DNA from: a virus
IMG/VR virus record: IMGVR_UViG_3300036398_002558
Coordinates: 1 to 53,809 of that record
Strand: one strand, 5' to 3'
DNA length: 53,809 bases
How positions within the stretch are numbered: the stretch's first letter is position 1; every line of letters starts with the position of its first letter. Positions 36,990-44,763 of this stretch are shown here, piece by piece. The notes beneath the pieces are model-generated. The model made no database searches. It was not told the origin of the DNA and worked only from the letters and a program-made list of their open reading frames with translations. The position numbers and the translations under genes were made by a program.

Positions 36990-39080
36990 TTACTTACTGT
37001 TTTCTTTTATAAACTTTATTTCGCAAGAGTCTGTTGTGCAGTATGATTCGCCTATTGCGTCTGCAGCCATACCTGCATACACGCCAGTTAAATCTATGGG
37101 GAATAAGTTATTTCCTGCTTCGACATACTCAGACTCTTCTATCTGAGTATACGGCATCTGAGGGTACGTGTCGTTTCCACTAGCTAAAAATGACACAGTC
37201 TTTAACTGACCATCATACATATGCAGGACCGTCCCAACATGATGTTTTTCTTTATCTTTATCAAATGAAACTGTCACAGAAACAGAATTGTCAGACCAAT
37301 ATCTTTGAGCAGCAGCTGCTAAGGCAATTTTTTCAAAGATAGTTACATCTTTTTCCGATCTATTGGATCCAGATTTAATTGGAAAATACACAACAGACGT
37401 AGTATCTGGAGACTCTGATGCTGGCTCTACCCTATAGTTGGCCATTCTAAATAATGGAAGCATTGGGTCGTCATTTGAGAATCTAATCGTTCTATTGAAG
37501 AACTTGCCACCTGGAGTCCAGTGAACTCCTGGAGACTCTCCAGCAAGAATGGACACAGTACCGGATGGTTTGATCGTTGTCATTTTGATTGACTCACGAA
37601 TACCAAGCCACTCTGAGTAGACATTGTCGTATCTTTGGATTGTCTTATATCCTTCATCCATCCAATCTCTTAAGACTGGCATACCGTTGTTGTCTGCAAA
37701 GTCTGCAACACCAGACATTGATGTTCCAATTCTTCTATTTCTTTGCATGATCGCGTTTGTTTCTTCCCAGTGTGTTGGTAAAAGCGTAACAGTTTTTGCA
37801 TATAGGTAGGCAAACTTTAAGGTTCTCTTATAGTCCTCTATCGAATCATGTCTACCAAGATATGTTTCAACAAGTGTACAGCACTCGTAAGACTCCAAAG
37901 ACTGCTCGGCACATGGATTGAATCCAGAAACTCTATGGTCTTTATTGTTAGCCGGATCAGCAAGTCTTCCATACTTTCTTGCCATATCCATCCATATTAC
38001 TCCTGGCTCACCATTTCGTGATATACCATCTACTATTGGAGAAAGATCTTGGCCAACAGAAACTTCAACTGAATTATTTGACATCCAACCCCAACCAGGG
38101 TTTTCTGAATCATAAGAGTTTCTTTCAGGAAATACCTCTGCGTTCTTTAAGTTAAGAAAGTTCTGATCATCTATTCTACCTATTAGTAGTTCAGCAGAAC
38201 GACGAACATTTCCAGAAACAACACAAACACCAATAAGGTTTCCTATATCTGCAATATCTTTTCTTGTAAGTCTTTCCCCATTACGATTTTTAAAAATCTT
38301 TCTAATGGCTGTGTGAAGTTTAACAAGTGGTGCTGGCCCAGAAGCTGTACCTCCAAAAGTTTTAATGGGAGTACCGAGTGGTCTTATCTCATCATAATTA
38401 AATGACATTGGATTTTGATCAGGCTTTAAGTAAGAATTAATAAGAGTGACAGTTGAATCTCTCCAGCCTTCTCTGCTATCTTCTATGGTCTCTACGATTT
38501 CTGGTTTATTTGGTTCATATATAACGAAGTCTTTATCTGCACCCTTATCATCAAAGCCAACACCAACACCCAGCATTGATGCTTCCATTAGGAATCCAAA
38601 CGGCTTTGCTGGATTATGCTTTGTCATCTCAACCGTGCTAACAAATGCACAGTTCTGCAGTGCTGCTGAGTTCTTTTGCACATTAACTATATTTGTGCCC
38701 ATCATCCATAAGCCACGTCCTGGTGGTGTCCATTTCAAATTAAACAAACGATCAAAGGCTTCTTTTGCAGAAGCTTGTGCTTTTGCGTCATTCCACGGAA
38801 GTCTGCTTTTTTTGCAGTGATCTTTCTGCAATGAGTACATGCCATTAATTACTCGTTCGCAAACATCTGTCCAAGTTTCTTTTGTGCCATCTTCTTTAAT
38901 TCTTGAATATGTGCGAAGAAAGGTGATCTCCCCAACAGAGTTGCCTCCAGCATCTACGTACCCAAAAGGTGCTCTTTTTTGGCGATACTGCTCAACAAAA
39001 TCGTCAGAAACCTTAAAAGAATACATTGAAATTGATTTTGTATTTGGTACCTGTTGCTCTTCTTGTGTAGCGATTGTCAT
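36990..39080 (-). CDS. Class II (B12-dependent) ribonucleoside-triphosphate reductase
   Basis: The 696-residue protein matches the monomeric adenosylcobalamin-dependent reductase. It shows LQNCAFVSTVEM (first active-site Cys), NPCAEQSLESYECCTLVE (thiyl Cys and Glu), TTIKPSGTVSILAG (phosphate loop) and a C-terminal YCTTDSCEIKF with the exchange cysteines. It reduces NTPs to dNTPs and does not need oxygen, but depends on host B12. It overlaps the upstream gene by four bases. With dNMP kinase, dCMP deaminase and ThyX it makes a complete dNTP pathway. Confidence 0.9.
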   Translation of the reverse strand: MTIATQEEQQVPNTKSISMYSFKVSDDFVEQYRQKRAPFGYVDAGGNSVGEITFLRTYSRIKEDGTKETWTDVCERVINGMYSLQKDHCKKSRLPWNDAKAQASAKEAFDRLFNLKWTPPGRGLWMMGTNIVNVQKNSAALQNCAFVSTVEMTKHNPAKPFGFLMEASMLGVGVGFDDKGADKDFVIYEPNKPEIVETIEDSREGWRDSTVTLINSYLKPDQNPMSFNYDEIRPLGTPIKTFGGTASGPAPLVKLHTAIRKIFKNRNGERLTRKDIADIGNLIGVCVVSGNVRRSAELLIGRIDDQNFLNLKNAEVFPERNSYDSENPGWGWMSNNSVEVSVGQDLSPIVDGISRNGEPGVIWMDMARKYGRLADPANNKDHRVSGFNPCAEQSLESYECCTLVETYLGRHDSIEDYKRTLKFAYLYAKTVTLLPTHWEETNAIMQRNRRIGTSMSGVADFADNNGMPVLRDWMDEGYKTIQRYDNVYSEWLGIRESIKMTTIKPSGTVSILAGESPGVHWTPGGKFFNRTIRFSNDDPMLPLFRMANYRVEPASESPDTTSVVYFPIKSGSNRSEKDVTIFEKIALAAAAQRYWSDNSVSVTVSFDKDKEKHHVGTVLHMYDGQLKTVSFLASGNDTYPQMPYTQIEESEYVEAGNNLFPIDLTGVYAGMAADAIGESYCTTDSCEIKFIKENSK

Positions 39081-39784
39081 TTTATCTCCTTGTTTGGTTT
39101 CTTTATATAATCAGAATTAGTTTTTCTAAATTCCATGTTTTTGATTTTGTTAATTTTTTCTACTGTATAAGCTCTATGTATTTGTTTTTCAAAGAAGTAC
39201 CCACTTCTCCAATTAATAACTTTTTCTAAAAAGTTTTCATGATTTATAAAGATACTGCATACGACTGCACCACCATATATTCTTACAATATTCTTTAACT
39301 TTTCTGTGACTACTGTTTTATTTTCTTCTGTAATTTCACCAGAGTTATATGCTCTTTCGTAAAGCCAGTTAAAAGCTTGTCTACTCATTGGGGAGTAATC
39401 TATCGGATCTATAATACCAGATTTAATAACTTCTTTTCTATAATTTTTAACTTCAAGATCTTTTTCGATTGTCTCTTTGAATAAAGAAAACCAATCTCTT
39501 TCATTAAATTGAACCCATCCTGTACACCAAAATAAAAGCCTATGTGGAGGATTCGGAATCGTTGTATTATCAATTACTGGCAAAAGGATTGCACATGATA
39601 TAGCTTTTTTAACCATCTCATTTGCTTGCTCTTTATCTTTGGATTTATTATAAAAATTGTTCCACAACTTTATGATATGTGGAACCCAATCTATGTCGGC
39701 AATATATATTTTTAAATATTCGTCTGCTAATTCTTGTGATAAAGAATTTTCTTCTATTGTTTTTTCTAATAAACCTTTTGACAC
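39077..39784 (-). CDS. Hypothetical protein, 235 aa
   Basis: The frame begins at GTG 39784 (VSKGLLEKTIEENSLSQELA). The protein is mostly helical and soluble, with aromatic patches (RLLFWCTGWVQFNERDWF; RIYGGAVVCSIFINHENF). It is the first gene after the hairpin at 39839-39866 and couples to the reductase by ATGA. No motif is recognised; an accessory or regulatory role for dNTP synthesis is possible from position only. Confidence 0.55.
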   Translation of the reverse strand: MSKGLLEKTIEENSLSQELADEYLKIYIADIDWVPHIIKLWNNFYNKSKDKEQANEMVKKAISCAILLPVIDNTTIPNPPHRLLFWCTGWVQFNERDWFSLFKETIEKDLEVKNYRKEVIKSGIIDPIDYSPMSRQAFNWLYERAYNSGEITEENKTVVTEKLKNIVRIYGGAVVCSIFINHENFLEKVINWRSGYFFEKQIHRAYTVEKINKIKNMEFRKTNSDYIKKPNKEIK

Positions 39785-39838
39785 CTATTACTACCTATCT
39801 AAAACCAGAAAAACCTATCAACTTGCCCATTAAATGAA

Positions 39839-39866
39839 CAATCCCGTCATAAAATTGACGGGATTG
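39839..39866 (-). terminator. 11-bp perfect hairpin between structural and metabolic operons
   Basis: AATCCCGTCA (39840-39849) pairs with TGACGGGATT (39856-39865) around a loop TAAAAT, plus a closing C-G pair. It follows the structural run on the minus strand. No long T run, so it may also be an RNA-stability element. TATAAT-like sequence upstream (about 39888-39897) could begin the next unit. Confidence 0.6.
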
Positions 39867-39945
39867 ATTACTGGTCTCGCCTTGCTGACTATTATATCAA
39901 CAAAACATGCGACCCATATGTTGTATTTGCTATTGTAACGATCTA

Positions 39946-40254
39946 TTATCCAAACAATCTTTTTCTTATTTTCTTTTCAGCTAAAAGATGAGCTGTTAAA
40001 ACGCCCCATGCCATGATTGGCAAAGCTGCTTTAAGAGGAGATTCTGTAGCTCTCCAAAAAGCCCTTGTCATTGTTTCGGCATTTTGTGTTTTTATTGCGT
40101 ATGTATCATAGCAGATTACTAATCCAGCAATTGCTAACCAGGCATAGGCTCCTGAAACTCTGTCATCTTTTTTAAGATCTAAAGGAGTTTTATAATAATT
40201 AAAGAGCTTTTGCTGAGGGAACTCCGTACCACTCTTGAACTTTTTCTCTTCCAT
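39946..40254 (-). CDS. Actinophage DUF7427-like membrane protein
   Basis: The start is taken at ATG 40254 (MEEKKFKSGTEFPQ), inside the end of the upstream gene. Residues about 35-52 (AYAWLAIAGLVICYDTYAI) and about 75-95 (LPIMAWGVLTAHLLAEKK) are membrane helices, separated by TMTRAFWRATESP. W...YD-x-YA-I...TM-x-RAFW...W-GVLTAHL is a pattern I know from small actinobacteriophage proteins near tail genes. The function is unknown. It supports an actinobacterial host. Confidence 0.55.
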   Translation of the reverse strand: MEEKKFKSGTEFPQQKLFNYYKTPLDLKKDDRVSGAYAWLAIAGLVICYDTYAIKTQNAETMTRAFWRATESPLKAALPIMAWGVLTAHLLAEKKIRKRLFG

Positions 40255-40810
40255 ATTCACCAGTCTCATTTGCCTGTCCATATCCATCTGTAAAGATTTT
40301 AGAACTTGTTACGCCCTGAGCCTCTGTTGGTCTAAATACACCAAACGAAGCTGGAGCACCTTGTGCCTCTGTTCTGGCTGCGTGACCAAAGCCGGCAGCA
40401 AAAATTTCTGCTGAAGTTACTCCATCAAAGAAGTAATTGCTATAAAGGCTGTAATCAGTTACACGATCTGCATGGCCATAACCAGATGGAAACGCAACTG
40501 CACCATCTAACCCCTTGTACTCTTTTGGTTTAAATCTTGCACCGTCGTATGTGGCTGTTCCATCAGGGAATGTGCCAGATAATGGATGAATGTAAAGAGT
40601 GGTCCCATTAAATATTTGCGAAAGGAATCTATTACCAGGACGCTCTCCAGTACCAGGTACGTAATGGTTGTCTGGGGCTCCATCAAGGAGGCCCTTAGCA
40701 AATAAGGGGTAGAAAGAATATGTTCCAGCCGTACCCTTATATGGGTTTACCATATCGGCTGTGCTACGACCCTTGAGAACTGGTCTAGGCCCAACGTAAA
40801 AAGTTGCCAT
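40199..40810 (-). CDS. Probable virion structural protein, 203 aa
   Basis: The start is ATG 40810 with AAGGAG upstream and a late promoter box 28 bases away. The protein is Gly/Tyr/Phe-rich, with three FxxGxG(H/Q)A-like repeats (SGYGHADR, AGFGHAAR, DGYGQAN) beside TEAQG(A/V) units. Codons are more C-rich than neighbours, as expected for an abundant virion protein. It may be a tail or decoration protein; no named family. Confidence 0.55.
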   Translation of the reverse strand: MATFYVGPRPVLKGRSTADMVNPYKGTAGTYSFYPLFAKGLLDGAPDNHYVPGTGERPGNRFLSQIFNGTTLYIHPLSGTFPDGTATYDGARFKPKEYKGLDGAVAFPSGYGHADRVTDYSLYSNYFFDGVTSAEIFAAGFGHAARTEAQGAPASFGVFRPTEAQGVTSSKIFTDGYGQANETGEYGREKVQEWYGVPSAKAL

Positions 40811-40837
40811 TTTAACTCCTTGTGGTTAAGTTATTTG

Positions 40838-40845
40838 TATTTATA
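40838..40845 (-). promoter_or_regulatory. Candidate T4-type late promoter (TATAAATA)
   Basis: TATAAATA on the minus strand 28 bases before ATG 40810, within ACTATATAAATA, identical over 12 bases to the box at 1219-1226 on the plus strand. Confidence 0.55.
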
Positions 40846-40866
40846 TAGTAATCAATTTTCCTAGAA

Positions 40867-42138
40867 TTAAGTGTATTTGATTATCAAATCAGACAATACG
40901 GGGACTGTTCCATCATCTAGCTGAGCCAGGCTTACCTCAACCCATATGCTAGATGATCCACCCTGCGGTGACTCACTATATCCTCCTCCAGAAGTCGGAT
41001 ACAATACCCTATAGTCGAAGCATAGGTCTATTAAACTTAGTGGAACGTTGTAAAGCTTAGGGGTTACACTTGAGACAGTATTAATTAAAGTATTTTCTGG
41101 AGCAGTAAATTTAATAAAAGCCTTGCCTTGTGGCAAATACTTATCGACTCTGATGTCAAGATCTGAAAGACCATATGTATATATGAACTTGTTGTTTTCT
41201 TGAAAGTAATTTCTCTGTCTCATTAATATTCTAACTGCTGTGACTGGTCTGTTGTCTGTCTGTTGAATGTTAACATTAAAGTATAATGGTCCAGCACCCA
41301 GCACGGCGTCTGAATTGACAGCCCTATTCCAACCACCTGGAGCCACGTACCCAACAGCATTGGTATCGTCGTTATATAAAGAAAGTTCGTTGAGTGGTCT
41401 CCAACCATCTGATTGAGATAACGTTGCTGTAGGGTTCTTTGTATACTCTACAGAAAGGATGTCTACTGAGTTTATTGGATAGGGTGTAAATCTTATATTA
41501 TTAATCTTTTGATTAGGAATATTTTGTGGAACTCTTACATAAAAATACATTCCTGCACCTTGTGGGTCAGCAGTTTCTGATATAACCGACCTTGACCAAA
41601 CCTTGTCGTATGTGTCATATAGGCTAAAGTAAGGTGGGGTTGTATCCAAGACGGCTCCTGGAGCATCTATGTTTGAATTGCTGACTATATTAAAGTTAAT
41701 ATAATCAGGAACCACTTGCTTTCCATCCGATGCGTACGATTTAAGGGTTGATATAGAGGAGGCAGAAACATATGGGAGTGTTATAAAGTTATATATTGAG
41801 TTAAAGCTTAACTGCTCAGCATTTGGTATCGCATAATTGGTAAGTCCAGCAAACCTTGAGTTTTCAATCTGAGACATAGAATGTATAGACAGCATCTTTT
41901 CTGAGGCTTCTAAAGCCTTCAGTCTGTCTTCTGCATCTCTGACTGCTTGCGTTAAAAATATATGGTCTTTAACTAATCTTCCAAAATAATCATTTATTTT
42001 TTTATCTATTAAATTATATTTATTGTATAAATAAACAAGATCTTGATAATTCTCTTCCACTCTTGCGTTATATTCGTCGCTAGAATAGTTTCCACCGTAC
42101 TGGTTGGTTCTTTTCTGTGTAGTTATTTTATCAACCAT
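40867..42138 (-). CDS. Baseplate/tail structural protein, 423 aa
   Basis: The N-terminal 110 residues are a coiled coil (EENYQDLVYLYNKYNLIDKKINDYF; DAEDRLKALEASEK). The rest is beta-rich with repeated units like those in the larger upstream genes (FRFTPYPINSVDILSVEYTKNPT; VPLSLIDLCFDYRVLYP). The same helix-plus-beta layout recurs in three more genes up to 50 kb, so they probably form one tail or baseplate complex. The ATG follows a ten-base gap after the next gene. Confidence 0.6.
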   Translation of the reverse strand: MVDKITTQKRTNQYGGNYSSDEYNARVEENYQDLVYLYNKYNLIDKKINDYFGRLVKDHIFLTQAVRDAEDRLKALEASEKMLSIHSMSQIENSRFAGLTNYAIPNAEQLSFNSIYNFITLPYVSASSISTLKSYASDGKQVVPDYINFNIVSNSNIDAPGAVLDTTPPYFSLYDTYDKVWSRSVISETADPQGAGMYFYVRVPQNIPNQKINNIRFTPYPINSVDILSVEYTKNPTATLSQSDGWRPLNELSLYNDDTNAVGYVAPGGWNRAVNSDAVLGAGPLYFNVNIQQTDNRPVTAVRILMRQRNYFQENNKFIYTYGLSDLDIRVDKYLPQGKAFIKFTAPENTLINTVSSVTPKLYNVPLSLIDLCFDYRVLYPTSGGGYSESPQGGSSSIWVEVSLAQLDDGTVPVLSDLIIKYT

Positions 42139-42147
42139 TTTGGTCTC

Positions 42148-42540
42148 CTAATTTTCCATTCTATTTATTTTCTTCATAATTCTAAAAAGTCTGCTAGATA
42201 TCTCCACTGTGTCACTTAAAGTTAAAGTAGATCCATTAATTTCTGGAGTTTGAGATTCGTCATTATAGTACCAAAAACTAGCCGAAAAAAATGGAGTTGA
42301 GTCTAAAGTATTAGGCGTAGCTGCTTTATGGAAGTAGAAGGCAGCTGTCATTGTTTTTATGATTCCTTCGGCATTTACTATTCTTTTTTTTAACTTTTCA
42401 ACATCTTGGATAAAAGAATCTTGTTCTAAATTTTCTTTTTGACTATTTCTTGGGCCCCTATAAATATTTCTATATCTAATAAATTGAGGCTGTACAATGT
42501 TTTTTGTGTTATCGAATTCGTTATACATATATGGTGACAT
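42148..42540 (-). CDS. Small structural protein, 130 aa
   Basis: The product starts MSPYMYNEFDNTKNIVQPQF and has a helical middle (NLEQDSFIQDVEKLKKRIVNAEGIIKTM). It ends FRIMKKINRMEN and lies two bases after the upstream structural gene. Size and composition suggest an adaptor of the baseplate or tail, with no specific match. Confidence 0.5.
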   Translation of the reverse strand: MSPYMYNEFDNTKNIVQPQFIRYRNIYRGPRNSQKENLEQDSFIQDVEKLKKRIVNAEGIIKTMTAAFYFHKAATPNTLDSTPFFSASFWYYNDESQTPEINGSTLTLSDTVEISSRLFRIMKKINRMEN

Positions 42541-42542
42541 GA

Positions 42543-44763
42543 TTATCCTCCGAATGCATCAGATGCAGATATAGATATTGAATCTGCTATAGTTTCTGAT
42601 CTCTTAAATTTTAGTCTATAAGAAGTTAGCATTGGGGTTGATTTAGAATCCCTTAATGGCCTTCTCATTTCTGCTTTAACTCTAATTGAATTTACTGTAT
42701 TAAAAGTAGAATTATTATTATAAAAATATATTCTTGAATCTGGAAGAATCTTTTTATTAGAAACTATATATTTTTCTGTATCTATTTCTATAATAGAAAA
42801 AACATTATTTAGAACTGAATTACTATCTCTTAACATATACTTATTTATACTAGACAGATAATTTTGATATATGTAACCATACTGATTTATTCTGGCTTGC
42901 TGTAACAAGGTAATAGATCCACTTAGTCCACCGTATGTTTCGCCAGCATTTTTTGGTGCTGCATCAATTAATATTGCTATATTATTTTTTCCTTTTTTAA
43001 GATTCCACAATATATTTGCAGTGTTTATCTGGTTTGATATGGTAGAAATAAGGCTTCCATTTAGGTATATTGAAACATCCCACAAAGATGAATTTTGATC
43101 ATCTTTTGAAAATGTTTTTTCAAAAGTAATGTCCTGTGGACATAAAATATCTAATGATATATATACGCTTCCCCCAGAATCCAGGTTGGGAGCTGTCCAG
43201 AAAGAGCTTGAACTTGAAATTGTATTATTGGATTCTATTACCTGCACTGTAGTATCTGCTCCACTTAGAATCTGATTCTTCCATCTTTGATTATCTCTAG
43301 ATAATCCCTGGATATAAGGAACCCTATACCATGAGTATCTGTTAGTTCCTTCTAGTATGATTGGTTCTATGTAATCTTTTTCTGAATTAAGTTTTGCTAT
43401 TCTATATAAAGATATATTCTCAAAGCCAGGAATATTTCTTGTTGGACTTTCGTCAAAATATTGGATGTTTCTAGCTGAAGATCCAACACTGCTTGAGTTC
43501 ACTATATTTAAATATTCTAAATTAGATCCATTAAAATCAATAAAGTTTGGATTAATTTTGTTAGCAAAGTTTTCTGGAGAAATTGGTCTCCAATCAAAAT
43601 CATCTACAGTTAAAGCGTCTGGATTATCTTGGGCGATAAAGAAATCTATAGAACTCTGTAAACCGGACTGAACTTGTGCGTCAAGAGAGACCCTATCAAT
43701 TGTATATTTAGTGTTATCAGTAGAGTTAATTGTAATTGGGTATGACACATATGTTGCCGAAGTATCATAATATGGTCCTGATATTGCGAGTTCCCTGATT
43801 GAAAAATCATACTCATAGACGGTTGAGCCAGAAGATGTGACCATTCTATCTGGTTCGTTTTTTATAATAAAAATTGATATTGAACTTAACGTTGTGCTTT
43901 GAAAATTAAAGACAAAATTATCATGATCTTCTTCTGATTGTGCTGTGAAAACTTTTGGTTCTCCAGTATTTGTTGTGGAGTCTGCTATTTGTAAAATTAT
44001 TTTTGAAGGCTTTTCTGAAACAAGTCTTCCATATATCTTTGATATTGCTGACGCAGAAAGTGATCTAACGTCTAGCTTAAGAGTGACTACTCCTGGGCTT
44101 GTTGCTGCATATGTACTTGTCCAGTATGTGTCTGATAGTCCATCAAACATTAATGATGATGTTTGCCCAGCTGGGGCAGACTGTTGTACAACGGTTCCAT
44201 TTAAATAGATTGAATAAGAAACATCGTTAGATCTAGATGTATTGTTTCCAAAATTGTTAAATCCGGCTTGATGCAATAACGGGGAGTGTTACGCATCTAG
44301 CATCCTGATCAAAGAACGCATTTGAAAATTTTGTATCAATTCCACTTAAATCTGTGAACTGCTCAGATATAGAAGCAAAGTATCCATCACTATTGGTAAT
44401 AGAAAATATATGATCATCTATTTTATTCTCTAAAGAAGCTCTTCTAGACCTAAGGGAGTCTATCCTTGCGTTTAAAGAAGTAACTATTGAAAATAGATCT
44501 TCAACTGATTCAAACACTGCATCATAAAGTACGTCCATATTAAATATAGACATAGCCATCATATGGTTAATGAAGTCTATGTTTATTATATTTTGTGATC
44601 TTAAATTTTCTGGCTCCAATGACATGGGCGCACCAGGTGGATTTTGTCTAAAATAAGCCGCATACTCATCCTTTACGGTTTCTTCATCTATTCTATTTCC
44701 GTAGGCATACGCGAGTTTATAGAGATTATTAAGGAATCTTCTTTTTTGAATATCTTCTATCAT
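42543..44763 (-). CDS. Baseplate/tail fibre protein, joined by a +1 shift at CGG
   Basis: The joined product has 739 residues. The first 166 (MIEDIQKRRFLNNLYKLAYA...DARCVTLPVIASS) are helical and end at CGG 44263-44265; unshifted reading stops two codons later. After the skip come G-FNNFGNNTSRSNDVSYSIYLNG and a long beta-rich region with two or three similar domains. DARCVTLPVIASS-G aligns with GSLSLPVVAGSKW at the same place in the neighbour at 44760, which is a single chain there. The alternative start in the second frame is a TTG without ribosome-binding site. It probably forms a tail or baseplate fibre. Confidence 0.7.
44263..44265 (-). other. +1 frameshift site at in-frame CGG (baseplate protein 1)
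   Basis: The zero frame reads TCA AGC CGG ATT TAA. Skipping the C gives GGA TTT AAC AAT and joins the helical and beta-rich halves. Confidence 0.75.

Noticed and set aside
39839-39866. Hairpin considered as a tRNA arm
   Set aside because: Only one perfect stem with a six-base loop is present; no cloverleaf, TPsiC-like or acceptor pairing can be drawn around it.
42838-42850. TATAAATA-like box inside the 42543 gene
   Set aside because: It lies in mid-gene and not before a start; such eight-base matches are expected several times by chance in this AT-rich sequence.
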